64,000 bases of DNA, taken from an uncultured Prevotellaceae bacterium. GTDB taxonomy: Bacteria > Bacteroidota > Bacteroidia > Bacteroidales > Bacteroidaceae. Of the stretch, positions 32,673 through 41,690 are shown piece by piece. The position numbers were made by a program, and so were the translations under genes. The stretch spans positions 1-64,000 of the forward strand of contig CACZIT010000012.1 in assembly GCA_902781315.1 (NCBI GenBank), given 5' to 3'. The number at the start of each line of letters is the position of its first letter. Position 1 is the first letter of the stretch. Below the pieces are notes generated by a model. That model worked only from the letters and a program-made list of their open reading frames with translations. It had not been told where the DNA came from and did no database searches.

Positions 32673-35600
32673 TTAGAACTTCTTAGCGTTCTCAACAGTC
32701 TTCTTAACAGTGATCACACTGTAGATAGGCTGAGTCTTGGTACCCCACTTGTAGGTGATGGTCAGAGGAATGTAGAGGTGGAAGTTCTGCACGTTACCGC
32801 TGTTGTTAGCGTAGGTGATGAACTGACCCTCGAACTTCTTAGCCTTCTCGTTCCAAGTGATAGTAGCATCCTCGGGATCAACACCCAGGAGGAGGTTGCT
32901 GGTCACCTCAGAGAGCTTCTTCAGAGTCTCGGGCTTGTCAGTTACGACACGCTTGTCCTCGTCGAGATTGAGGTCGGTGCGGACATTCTTCAGGTCAGGA
33001 GTGATAGCCTTAACCTCATAGTAGTCGATGTAGTCGGGGTGCTGCTCGAACTTGTAGTCGCGCCAGTCGGTCAGCTTCACGAGATCCATCACATTGATCT
33101 TAGAACCGTTGTCAACAGCATCCTCCATCACATACTCGTTACCGGGCAGGAGGTTCACAGGACGCAGGAAGCGAACGTTGAAGTACTCAGAGTTGTCAAG
33201 CAGGAAGAGGTCGTAGCAAGCCTCAACAGCAACCTTGATGAAAGCAGTGAAGGTCTTCATCTCATCGAGCTCGTCGTGACCGACGTAGTTCAGAATGTCA
33301 TAAGCAGCCTCATTCTTCTGATACTCAATAACGTTATTCATATCGCCGCTCAGCTTCACGATAGGAGCAGGATACTGTACGCCCTCGAGTTCAGGACCAT
33401 TAACAGCAACAATCGTCAGGTTCTTGTCTGCAAGAGCCAGTGTGTATTTCTCACCGCTGTTACCAGTAACAGTCCACTCACCATTTTTGTTAGCTTCATT
33501 GAGAGGATTCTCAATATTACCCTTAGCAACGGCGGGAGTTGTGAATTCGAACGAAGTAACAGCCTGCTCATTGAACTTCGGGAAGTTCTCATCAATCTTG
33601 GCGGGAACAACAGTGTTACCAACGAAGGTAGACAGCATGTCGAAAGCGAATTCGCAGTCGTCAGTCTGAGTTCCGGGAACAACCACGTTAGCGCGGATTT
33701 CCTTCTTGCCAGGAGCAGCAGAATTCAGTGCATACCAGTAAGAAGCAATCTTGTTGTCGTCGATCTTACCAGTTGCGAAGCGGAACGTACCAGCGGGGAT
33801 GGTGAAGTTCACCCAGATATCCTTCTGGCTCTTCTCCTTACCCTCGAACTTCACGTAAACCACGATGTCGTTGGTGTTCAGGCCAGTCTTAGGATCAACC
33901 TTACCCTCGGCGATGAAGTTCTCGATAGTCTGGTGGTCGATGACCCATGAGAGAACAGAAGTCTCAGCATTGCCCTCGTCCTTCTTCAGAGTAACAGTAC
34001 CAATCTTGTTAGCGAGCTCCTTGAAGTCAGCACCGAACTGAGTAGCCTCACCCTGCTGAACATTGGCGATCACGTCACCAGTGCCAACGAGTGTCCAGTT
34101 AGCCTCGAAGAACTTCTTAGAATACTGGTCGTTCAGAGCCTTCTCATCCTGGAGGATGCGAGCCTCAACCTGCGACCAAGTCATGGTGTACTCGTAGTTA
34201 GCGTCGTCGCAGTCAACATAGAACTTCTGCTCTGAAGTGAACGGACCAACAACAGCCTCTTCCTTCGGAGTGTCGGGAGTCTCTTCCTCGACGATGATGA
34301 ACTTCATGTAACCGTAAGCAGCAACCTGGTTGTCAGCGGTCTTGATGAGCACGCGGACGATAGGCATGCGGTCAACAGCAGCCTTACCAGCCTGAACCTC
34401 AGCAGCATGGCCATCCTCAGTCACCTTAGAAGGAGTCAGGATGTGGTCGCCGTTTTCATCCTCAGAAATCCAAGCGTGAGCAGACTCACTTGTCTTATTG
34501 TCACCGAGAGTGTAGTTAACGAGAGCAAACTCGTAGTGGAGACCGAACTTCTCGAAAGTAGCCTCGTCCATCAGCATGTCAGCGCTCTTCTCCTCAACGC
34601 CCTGAGCGTTGCGGTAGCTGTAGCTGTAGTGAGTGCGAACGAGCTGATCCAGATTCACATTGCCGCTGTAGAGCACCTCGTGAGTAGCGGGGATCTCGGG
34701 ATTAGCGAGCTTAACGAGTTCCTTGGTCAGGTGACCACACTCGGGAGTCTCGAGGACAGCGTCGTGGTTGTTCCAAGTCACGTCAGCAAGAATGAGGTCG
34801 CTGTACTGTGTGGGAGCGATAAGAGCCCAGTCAGAAGAAACGTTAACTTCCTTACCGTCGATGGTCTGCTGATAACGGAGAGCAGCCTGCGGAACTTTGC
34901 CAGCCTTCAGGAGAGCGTTGACAGCCTCGAAGCTACCAGTGAACTCAACGGGAAGAACACCGAGGTTCTTGTTGTCCTTCATGTCGTTAGCGAGAGTCTC
35001 TTTCACGGGCTTGATGAGGGTGTTCACCTCGTACTCAGCACCAGTGCGAGTCTTAGCCTCGTTGATGAGGAAAGCAACCTTAGCGCCGTCGATGTCAGCG
35101 TTCCAGGGGTTCAGGTGATAGTAAGCGAAGCCACCCTTGCAAACGTCGATAGCGGCACCCTTAGCGTCCTTTGCCCAAACTTCCTCGAGAGTCAGCTCCT
35201 TATCATTCGGAACGTAAGCCTGATCGTAGAGAGCGGGGAATTCGATAGCCTCGATACCACCATAGAAGAACTCGGGCTTCAGATAAATGCTGGAGAGAAC
35301 CTTGGTGAGGTAGAGGTCGAGCACGTTCACCTTAGCAACAGAAGCGCCGAGCTCAGCAATCTTCTTGTCAGCCTCGCCCATAGCGATCTTGATTTCCTCG
35401 ATAGCCTTAGCGTTCTTGTCAACGCCGAGGATCTGAGACTCCAGCGTCTCGATGCGAGTCTTCAGAGCGGCAACAGTATCGCCCTTCTTCAGCTCGTCGA
35501 TCTGATCCTGCAGTTCCTTCTTGGCAGCGCTGATAGCGTCGTTCAGCTCCTTCTTCATTGTCTCCATAGCAGCCTTCTGCTCCTCGAGACCCTTGAGAGC

Positions 35601-36248
35601 CTTCTCAACGTCAGCCTTCACACCGGGGAAGTCCTTCTCGACCTGCTCCTTGAAAGCTTCCAGGGCAGTGATCTGGTTCTTCATCTGCTCGATAGCAGCG
35701 GTGTTAGCCTCAACGGCACCCTCAACTTTAGCCAGACGGCCGTCGATACCGGCGATCTTGCCTTCGAGCTCCTGCACCTTAGCGGTGAAGTCAGCAACGT
35801 CAACCTTCTTGGCGTCGAGAGCATCGACGAGAGCCTTAGCCTGAGCAACAGCCTCTTCGATAGCCTCAGCCTTGGCAGCGGCAGCAGCCTTAGCAGCAGC
35901 GGCGTCAGCATACTCCTGAGCCTCAGCCTTCAGCTTAGTGTCGGCAGCCTCGTAACCATTGACAACATTCTCGATGGCAGCCTTGAGCTCTTCCTTGGTA
36001 GCAGCCTTAGCCTCGAGAGCCTTGATGGCAGCGTCGAGACGACCCTGCTCAATCTTGCAGTCGGCAACGCACTTGTCCTGTGCAGCCTGCAAATCAGCAA
36101 CCTTCTGGTTGAGTTCACTTCTCAGACCATCAACCTGGTTCTGGAGACCAGTGATGTCGTCGTCGTAGTCCTTACAGGACGTAAACAAACTTACAGATGC
36201 GATGAAGAACGCACCCATAAGCAATGAACTGAAAATTTTCTTGTTCAT
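32673..36248 (-). CDS. large coiled-coil surface lipoprotein
   Basis: A 1191-residue protein. The lipoprotein signal ends SLFTSC (Cys at about residue 19) and the mature protein starts KDYDDDITGLQNQVDGLRSE, an opening I associate with abundant Bacteroidales surface lipoproteins. Residues 25-310 are an Ala/Glu/Lys-rich coiled coil (for example AAAKAAAAAKAEAIEEAVAQ). The remaining 880 residues are beta-rich with no recognised domain. The length and long coil suggest a stalk carrying a surface head, perhaps S-layer-like. The first in-frame ATG (36272) is eight codons upstream; 36248 fits the signal peptide. The promoter at 36386-36417 gives a leader of about 130 bases. Confidence 0.87.
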   Translation of the reverse strand: MNKKIFSSLLMGAFFIASVSLFTSCKDYDDDITGLQNQVDGLRSELNQKVADLQAAQDKCVADCKIEQGRLDAAIKALEAKAATKEELKAAIENVVNGYEAADTKLKAEAQEYADAAAAKAAAAAKAEAIEEAVAQAKALVDALDAKKVDVADFTAKVQELEGKIAGIDGRLAKVEGAVEANTAAIEQMKNQITALEAFKEQVEKDFPGVKADVEKALKGLEEQKAAMETMKKELNDAISAAKKELQDQIDELKKGDTVAALKTRIETLESQILGVDKNAKAIEEIKIAMGEADKKIAELGASVAKVNVLDLYLTKVLSSIYLKPEFFYGGIEAIEFPALYDQAYVPNDKELTLEEVWAKDAKGAAIDVCKGGFAYYHLNPWNADIDGAKVAFLINEAKTRTGAEYEVNTLIKPVKETLANDMKDNKNLGVLPVEFTGSFEAVNALLKAGKVPQAALRYQQTIDGKEVNVSSDWALIAPTQYSDLILADVTWNNHDAVLETPECGHLTKELVKLANPEIPATHEVLYSGNVNLDQLVRTHYSYSYRNAQGVEEKSADMLMDEATFEKFGLHYEFALVNYTLGDNKTSESAHAWISEDENGDHILTPSKVTEDGHAAEVQAGKAAVDRMPIVRVLIKTADNQVAAYGYMKFIIVEEETPDTPKEEAVVGPFTSEQKFYVDCDDANYEYTMTWSQVEARILQDEKALNDQYSKKFFEANWTLVGTGDVIANVQQGEATQFGADFKELANKIGTVTLKKDEGNAETSVLSWVIDHQTIENFIAEGKVDPKTGLNTNDIVVYVKFEGKEKSQKDIWVNFTIPAGTFRFATGKIDDNKIASYWYALNSAAPGKKEIRANVVVPGTQTDDCEFAFDMLSTFVGNTVVPAKIDENFPKFNEQAVTSFEFTTPAVAKGNIENPLNEANKNGEWTVTGNSGEKYTLALADKNLTIVAVNGPELEGVQYPAPIVKLSGDMNNVIEYQKNEAAYDILNYVGHDELDEMKTFTAFIKVAVEACYDLFLLDNSEYFNVRFLRPVNLLPGNEYVMEDAVDNGSKINVMDLVKLTDWRDYKFEQHPDYIDYYEVKAITPDLKNVRTDLNLDEDKRVVTDKPETLKKLSEVTSNLLLGVDPEDATITWNEKAKKFEGQFITYANNSGNVQNFHLYIPLTITYKWGTKTQPIYSVITVKKTVENAKKF

Positions 36249-36578
36249 ACTTGTTGTTTTTAAATTAGACATAAATTTTTAAAAGTTAATAATAAAATAT
36301 TGTTTATCTCATTTTTCTCTCGTTTCGACCTCATTTCAGGGCATAGCACCCCACTCTATTCAGCCTAGGAGATAGAATTTCGGTGCAAATATAGAGATAA
36401 TTCTTAAAACAAACAAATAAATTTGAAGTTTTTTTTGAAATATCTTGATTTTTTTGACGAATTTGCACGATTTTTTTCGTTTTGTCTTATTTTTTCGGCT
36501 GTTTCCGAGTGTTTTTTGCTGATTTATGCACTCTGGGCAATGAGTGTCTACGCGCCTATATATAATATATAAGGTGTA
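36249..36578. other. A/T-rich intergenic region between asnS and the coiled-coil lipoprotein gene
   Basis: 330 bases without a gene. It holds the lipoprotein promoter (36386-36417) and long T and A runs. No hairpin or repeat of note was seen apart from a short alternating stretch TATATATAATATATA near 36557. Confidence 0.6.
36386..36417 (-). promoter_or_regulatory. promoter of the coiled-coil lipoprotein gene
   Basis: On the plus strand CAAATATA (36386-36393) and CAAA (36414-36417), exactly 20 bases apart: the complement of TTTG-N20-TATATTTG. A strong consensus match suits an abundant surface protein. Confidence 0.8.
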
Positions 36579-38030
36579 TCAGAATTCAGCATTCTTCGGC
36601 GTGCGCGGGAACGGGATGACGTCGCGTATGTTCTGCATTCCGGTGACGAAGAGGATGAGTCGCTCGAAGCCCAGTCCGAAGCCGGCATGGGGGCAGCTGC
36701 CCCAGCGACGGGTGTCGAGATACCACCAGAGGTGGGTCATGTCCATCTCGCGACGGTTGATTTCGGCCATGAGCTTGTCGTAGCTTTCCTCACGCACGGA
36801 GCCGCCGATGATTTCGCCGATCTGCGGGAACAGCACGTCGGTGCCCTGCATGGTGGGACCGGGAGCCACGGCACCCTTGTAGCCTACGCTTGCGCCATTG
36901 GCAGCATTGCCATCCACAGGAGCGTTCTGCTTCATATAGAACGACTTGAAGGCACGCGGGTAGTCGGTCATGATGACAGGCTTCTTGAAGTGCTCTTCCA
37001 CGAGGTAGCGCTCGTGCTCGCTGGCGAGGTCGTCGCCCCACTGGCAGGGGAACTCGAACTTCTTGCCCTTGCTGATGGCTTCCTGCAGGATGCGGATGCC
37101 TTCGGTGTAGGGCAGGCGCACGAAGGTTTCCTTCAGCACGCCTTCGAGACGCTCAAGGAGGGTCTTGTCGATCATCTTATTGAGGAACTCCAGGTCGTCG
37201 CGGCAGTTGTCGAGTGCCCAGCGCACGCAATACTTGATGAAGTCTTCTTCGAGGTCCATGAGCTCTTCCTGGTCGATGAACGCCACCTCGGGCTCCACCA
37301 TCCAGAACTCGGCCAGGTGGCGGGGCGTGTTGCTGTTCTCGGCGCGGAAGGTGGGGCCGAAGGTGTAGATGGCTCCGAGCGCAGTGGCTCCGAGCTCGCC
37401 TTCGAGCTGTCCGCTGACGGTGAGCGATGTCTGCTCGCCGAAGAAGTCGTCATCGTAGATAATCTTACCCTGCTCGTCCTTCTTCAGGTCGTAGAGATTC
37501 TTCGTGGTCACCTGGAACATGTTGCCGGCGCCTTCGCAGTCGCTGGCGGTGATGAGCGGTGTATGGAAGTAGAAGAACCCGTGCTCGTGGAAGTAAGTGT
37601 GGATAGCCATCGCCATGTTGTGGCGGATGCGCATGACGGCGCCGAAGGTGTTGGTGCGCAGGCGCATGTGGGCATTCTTGCGCATGGCCTCGAACGACTG
37701 TCCCTTCTTCTGCATGGGGTAGTCGGCACCGCAGAGGCCCAGCACTTCTATCTTCTCGGCCTGCACCTCAGAGGGCTGGCCAGCAGCGGGACTCTCGACG
37801 AGCGTGCCTTCGACAGCGATGCAGGCACCAGTGGTGATCTGCTTCAGCAGTTCGGCATCAAACTTCGCGGGATCGGCCACCACCTGCACGTTCTTGATGG
37901 TGGAGCCATCGTTCAGGGCGATGAAGTCGACAGCCTTGCTGGAGCGGTGGGTACGCACCCAGCCCTTCAGGCAGATGGGCTGCCCGTAGTCGGTAGACTG
38001 GAGTGCGTCAATAACTTTTGTACGTTTCAT
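36579..38030 (-). CDS. asnS: asparaginyl-tRNA synthetase
   Basis: A 483-residue class IIb aminoacyl-tRNA synthetase that charges tRNA-Asn. The N-terminal OB-fold anticodon-binding domain is at about 15-105 ([20 protein letters not shown]). Class II motif 2 region reads [20 protein letters not shown], and motif 3 is [13 protein letters not shown] near the C-terminus. EFWMVEPE is typical of AsnRS. Length is in the normal range. The pseudouridine synthase gene lies 15 bases upstream on the same strand, so the two form an operon. Confidence 0.97.
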   Translation of the reverse strand: MKRTKVIDALQSTDYGQPICLKGWVRTHRSSKAVDFIALNDGSTIKNVQVVADPAKFDAELLKQITTGACIAVEGTLVESPAAGQPSEVQAEKIEVLGLCGADYPMQKKGQSFEAMRKNAHMRLRTNTFGAVMRIRHNMAMAIHTYFHEHGFFYFHTPLITASDCEGAGNMFQVTTKNLYDLKKDEQGKIIYDDDFFGEQTSLTVSGQLEGELGATALGAIYTFGPTFRAENSNTPRHLAEFWMVEPEVAFIDQEELMDLEEDFIKYCVRWALDNCRDDLEFLNKMIDKTLLERLEGVLKETFVRLPYTEGIRILQEAISKGKKFEFPCQWGDDLASEHERYLVEEHFKKPVIMTDYPRAFKSFYMKQNAPVDGNAANGASVGYKGAVAPGPTMQGTDVLFPQIGEIIGGSVREESYDKLMAEINRREMDMTHLWWYLDTRRWGSCPHAGFGLGFERLILFVTGMQNIRDVIPFPRTPKNAEF

Positions 38031-38045
38031 ATTATTGTGATTAAA

Positions 38046-39548
38046 TTATTCAAACGCACCCATGCGGAGCATTTCCACTTCCTTCTCGGTGAGGAAGCGC
38101 CAGTCGCCGCGGCGCAAGTTCTTCTTGGTGAGGCCGGCAAACTGCACGCGGTCGAGCTTGACGACGCGATAGCCGAGGCTCTCGAAGATGCGGCGCACAA
38201 TGCGGTTCTTGCCCGAGTGGATTTCAATGCCCACCTGCGACTTGTCGGTGTCGCTGGCATAGGCGATGGCATCGGCACGAATCTCGCCGTCGTCGAGGGT
38301 GATGCCCTCGGCAATCTGCTGGATGTCGTGAGCGGTGACGTTCTTATCGAGATAGACGTGGTAGACCTTCTTCTTGAGGAACTTCGGATGGGTGAGCTTC
38401 GAAGCGAGGTCGCCGTCGTTGGTGAGCAGGAGCACACCCGTGGTGTTGCGGTCGAGGCGTCCTACGGGATAGATGCGCTCGGGGCAGGCATCCTTCACAA
38501 GATCCATGACGGTCTTGCGCTGCTGCGGGTCGTCGCTCGTGGTGACGGTGTCCTTCGGTTTGTTGAGGAGCACGTAGACTTTCTTCTCGAGCACTACGGG
38601 CTGATCGTGGAACACCACCGTGTCGGTGCGCTTCACCTTCGTGCCCAGCTCCTTCACCACCTCGCCGTTGACGGTGACGACACCTGCCTGGATGAAGTCG
38701 TCGGCCTCGCGGCGCGAGCACACGCCGGCATTAGCCAGGAACTTGTTCAGACGGATGGGTTCGTTGGGATCGATATGTTCTTCCTTATATTCGATGCGCT
38801 TCTTCAGGCTGTACTTGGCATTGGGGTTGTAGCCGGGGCGCTGCTGCTGACCGTAGCCGTAGGGCTTGTATCCCTGCTGACGGGGCTGGCCGTAGCCACC
38901 ACCCTGCTGCGGGTTGCTATAGCGCGGACGGAAGCCGCCACCCTGCTGCGGGTTGTTGTAGCGCGGACGGAAACCGCCCTGCTGACGGGGCTGACCGTAG
39001 CCACCACCCTGCTGGCGGGGCTGATAGCCACCCTGCTCGCCATCGGCGTTGTAACGGGGACGATAGCCACCCTGCTGGCGGGGCTGATAGCCACCCTGCT
39101 CGCCATCGGCGTTGAAGCGGGGACGATAGCCACCCTGCTGGCGGGGCTGATAGCCACCCTGCTCGCCATCGGCATTGTAGCGGGGACGATAGCCACCCTG
39201 CTGACGAGGCTGATAGCCACCCTGCTCGCCATCGGCGTTGTAGCGGGGACGATAGCCACCCTGCTGGCGGGGCTGATAGCCACCCTGCTGACCATTGAAG
39301 CGCGGACGGAATGTGCGTTGCTGTCCTTGCTGGAGTCCGGCCCCGAAGCCTTCGGGACGGAAGCTTTCCTCCTCACTGCGTCCGTTCTCGCTGCTGTAGG
39401 CACGCTGCGAATGGATGCGAGGGCGCTGACCCTTGCCCACCGGACGATATTCTTTCTGATAGTTGCCTGCCGGCACATAGCCCTCACGGCTGTTGTCGTT
39501 CTGCTCTGCAGCATTCTCCTGCTGCTTGTTTTCTAAATCCTGACTCAT
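38046..39548 (-). CDS. rRNA pseudouridine synthase (RluB/RsuA family) with a repeat-rich N-terminal extension
   Basis: A 500-residue protein. The C-terminal 240 residues are a normal RluB/RsuA enzyme: S4 RNA-binding domain (IRLNKFLANAGVCSRREADD, about 262-320), then the catalytic loop VGRLDRNTTGVLLLTNDG with the active-site Asp, and KNRIVRRIFESLGYRV. It isomerises a uridine in rRNA. The first 260 residues are Gln/Gly/Arg/Tyr-rich and contain about four perfect or near-perfect 21-residue repeats (GGYQPRQQGGYRPRYNADGE plus Q) and shorter RPRYNNPQQGGG units, probably disordered and RNA-binding. Such extensions occur in Bacteroidota relatives; this one is long. Located 15 bases before asnS. Confidence 0.94.
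   Translation of the reverse strand: MSQDLENKQQENAAEQNDNSREGYVPAGNYQKEYRPVGKGQRPRIHSQRAYSSENGRSEEESFRPEGFGAGLQQGQQRTFRPRFNGQQGGYQPRQQGGYRPRYNADGEQGGYQPRQQGGYRPRYNADGEQGGYQPRQQGGYRPRFNADGEQGGYQPRQQGGYRPRYNADGEQGGYQPRQQGGGYGQPRQQGGFRPRYNNPQQGGGFRPRYSNPQQGGGYGQPRQQGYKPYGYGQQQRPGYNPNAKYSLKKRIEYKEEHIDPNEPIRLNKFLANAGVCSRREADDFIQAGVVTVNGEVVKELGTKVKRTDTVVFHDQPVVLEKKVYVLLNKPKDTVTTSDDPQQRKTVMDLVKDACPERIYPVGRLDRNTTGVLLLTNDGDLASKLTHPKFLKKKVYHVYLDKNVTAHDIQQIAEGITLDDGEIRADAIAYASDTDKSQVGIEIHSGKNRIVRRIFESLGYRVVKLDRVQFAGLTKKNLRRGDWRFLTEKEVEMLRMGAFE
39005..39300 (-). repeat. 63-base coding tandem repeat
   Basis: About four and a half units of 63 bases encoding 21 residues each in the N-terminal extension of the pseudouridine synthase. 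Adjacent units are almost identical at the DNA level, for example CATCGGC recurring at 39041 and 39104, suggesting recent expansion. Confidence 0.9.
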
Positions 39549-39628
39549 GGGTTGAAATCTTTTTAAAATCTTAAATGCTTTTCTAATTCTCTCTGATATA
39601 AAAGTATGTTGTTGGTTTCTGGGGGTCG

Positions 39629-40981
39629 TCAGATGCCCGTGTAGCTTGACGGCGTAATGGCCAGCAACTCCTGGCGCACGCTGTCGCTGACATTGAGCGT
39701 CATGATGAACTCGCGGATGACGTCGGCCGTCATCTTGCGGTTGGTGCGGGTGAGTGCCTTCAGCGCCTCGTAGGGATGCGGATAGGCCTCGCGGCGCAGG
39801 ATGGTCTGAATGGCCTCGGCCACCACGGCCCAGTTGTCGTCGAGGTCGGCCTGCAGCTTCGGCTCGTTGAGGATGAGCTTGCGCAGGCCCTTCAGCGTGC
39901 TCTGGATGGCAATGACACCGTGGCCGAGGGGCACGCCGATGTTGCGCAGCACCGTGGAGTCGGTGAGATCGCGCTGCAGACGGCTGATGGGCAGTTTCTG
40001 GGCGAGGAACTGCAACAGAGCGTTGGCCAGTCCGAGGTTGCCCTCGCTATTCTCGAAATCGATGGGGTTCACCTTGTGCGGCATGGCACTCGAACCTACC
40101 TCGCCTGCCTTGATCTTCTGCTTGAAATACTCCATTGAGATGTACATCCAGAAGTCGCGGTCGAGGTCGATGATGATGGTATTGATGCGTCGCACGGCGT
40201 CGAAGACGGCTGCCAGTGCATCGTAGTTACTGATCTGAGTGGTGTACTGTTCGCGCTGCAGGCCCAGTTTCTCGCTGACAAAGCGGTTGGCAAAGGTGCG
40301 CCAGTCGTAGTCGGGATAGGCCACGTGGTGGGCGTTCATATTGCCCGTGGCACCACCGAATTTAGCCGTGAGCACACAGGCGCGCAACGAGCGCAACTGT
40401 TCGGTGAGGCGATAGACATAGACCATGACCTCCTTGCCCAGTCGCGTGGGCGAGGCGGGCTGGCCGTGGGTCTTGGCCAGCATGGGAATGTCAGACCATT
40501 CGTCGGCATACTGCTGCAGCTGGGCGATAAGTTCCTCCACCTGCGGGCAGAACACGTCGTTGAGGGCATCCTTCAGCGAGAGGGGCACACTGGTATTATT
40601 GATGTCCTGAGAAGTCAGGCCAAAGTGGACGAACTCCTTGAAAGGAGTGAGGTCGACGGCAGAAATCTTGTCGAACTGCTCCTTAATATAGTATTCCACA
40701 GCCTTCACGTCGTGGTTGGTGACCTGCTCGATTTCCTTCACGCGCTGGGCATCTGCCACCTGAAAATCCTGATAGATAGCACGCAGGCGGGGGAACAACT
40801 CAGTCGGGAAACCAGCCAACTGAGGCAACGGCAACTCGCACAACGAGATGAAGTACTCAATCTCTACACGAATGCGGTAGCGAATGAGTGCATATTCAGA
40901 AAAATAAGCTGCTAAGGGTTCAGTTTTTCCGCGATAGCGGCCGTCAACAGGCGAAATAGCTGTCAGTAATTCCAGTGTCAT
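39629..40981 (-). CDS. purB: adenylosuccinate lyase
   Basis: A 450-residue enzyme of the fumarase/aspartase superfamily. It removes fumarate from SAICAR and from adenylosuccinate in purine synthesis. The superfamily signature is SSAMPHKVNPIDFENSEGN near 290-308; other landmarks are TSQDINNTS and KTHGQPASPTRLGKE (His near 170). Length matches the longer (E. coli-type) PurB. It has its own consensus promoter at 41085-41116 with a leader of about 100 bases. guaB, another purine gene, lies 9 kb away. Confidence 0.97.
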   Translation of the reverse strand: MTLELLTAISPVDGRYRGKTEPLAAYFSEYALIRYRIRVEIEYFISLCELPLPQLAGFPTELFPRLRAIYQDFQVADAQRVKEIEQVTNHDVKAVEYYIKEQFDKISAVDLTPFKEFVHFGLTSQDINNTSVPLSLKDALNDVFCPQVEELIAQLQQYADEWSDIPMLAKTHGQPASPTRLGKEVMVYVYRLTEQLRSLRACVLTAKFGGATGNMNAHHVAYPDYDWRTFANRFVSEKLGLQREQYTTQISNYDALAAVFDAVRRINTIIIDLDRDFWMYISMEYFKQKIKAGEVGSSAMPHKVNPIDFENSEGNLGLANALLQFLAQKLPISRLQRDLTDSTVLRNIGVPLGHGVIAIQSTLKGLRKLILNEPKLQADLDDNWAVVAEAIQTILRREAYPHPYEALKALTRTNRKMTADVIREFIMTLNVSDSVRQELLAITPSSYTGI

Positions 40982-41084
40982 GACAATTGTTAATGTGTTA
41001 TCGATTGCGTTCTCAAAACGTTACGTTATCTACTATTCTGTTTAAAAACAAACTTCCTTACATGTCTCCTCTCATTAGAGAGTG

Positions 41085-41116
41085 CAAAATTACGTCTTTT
41101 CGCCTAAATAACCAAA
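41085..41116 (-). promoter_or_regulatory. promoter of purB
   Basis: On the plus strand CAAAATTA (41085-41092) and CAAA (41113-41116), exactly 20 bases apart: the complement of TTTG-N20-TAATTTTG. Confidence 0.82.
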
Positions 41117-41155
41117 ACTATCGCCTTGTTTTTTCAAAAAATTAACCACTATCTG

Positions 41156-41287
41156 CAAAATGAATGTATTTCCATTGAAAAAAGAGCATCCATCTTTTGC
41201 AAAATGAGTATATTTCCATGGCAAAACAAGTTGTTTTCCCAAACAAAACAAGTTATTTTCCCAAACAAAACAAGTTATTTTCCCGCA
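41156..41287. repeat. 22-base-period array, six units
   Basis: 132 bases that divide into six 22-base units starting at 41156, 41178, 41200, 41222, 41244 and 41266. The last three carry the palindromic core AAAACAAGTTGTTTT or its variant AAAACAAGTTATTTT plus spacer CCCAAAC. The first three are more diverged, and unit 2 is barely recognisable. The array lies between the purB promoter and the tRNA-Val gene, and resembles the array at 13100-13165. Confidence 0.88.
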
Positions 41288-41349
41288 CGAAAAGTATGGG
41301 CACAAAAAAATCCCGACAGCCACTAAGGACTACCGGGAAACACCCCAAG

Positions 41350-41424
41350 TGGGCGTTGACGGATTCGAACCGCCGACCCTCTGCTTGTAAGGCAGATGCT
41401 CTAAACCAGCTGAGCTAAACGCCC
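41350..41424 (-). tRNA. tRNA-Val (anticodon TAC)
   Basis: On the minus strand: acceptor GGGCGTT pairs with AACGCCC, discriminator A. D-arm AGCTCAGCTGGTTTAGAG, anticodon loop CTTACAA giving TAC (valine, GUA), and T-arm CGGTTCGAATCCG. CCA is not encoded. A short hairpin (CCCGACAG...CTACCGGG near 41311) lies downstream. Confidence 0.95.
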
Positions 41425-41610
41425 GTTGCTTTTTCTAAGCGGGTGCAAAGGTACGACTTTTTTCTGAACCCACCAAATTTTTTCCTCATTTTTTTACTTT
41501 TCTGCGTAAAAACAGTGAAATAGATATAGATGACAACACTATTGCGACGTGGAACACGTACATAAAAGCAGGGTTGACATCTGCGACATCGGCTCCACCA
41601 AAAAGAAAAT

Positions 41611-41649
41611 GACTATGTAGAGTCAGACAAAATCCGACTCTACATAGTC
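41611..41649 (-). terminator. terminator of the second OmpA gene
   Basis: A 14-base perfect stem (GACTATGTAGAGTC with GACTCTACATAGTC) and an 11-base loop, followed on the minus strand by ATTTTCTTTTT. It is 41 bases beyond the OmpA stop. Confidence 0.92.
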
Positions 41650-41690
41650 ATTATTTGCGTTCAAAAAGAGACGCTGTTGTCAGTGTGAGA

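Noticed and set aside
36687-39536. 949-codon plus-strand frame across asnS and the pseudouridine synthase
   Set aside because: Two well-defined enzymes lie on the minus strand. The long frame exists because of codon bias and the coding repeats (LLAGLIATLLAIG units are the antisense of the 63-base repeat).
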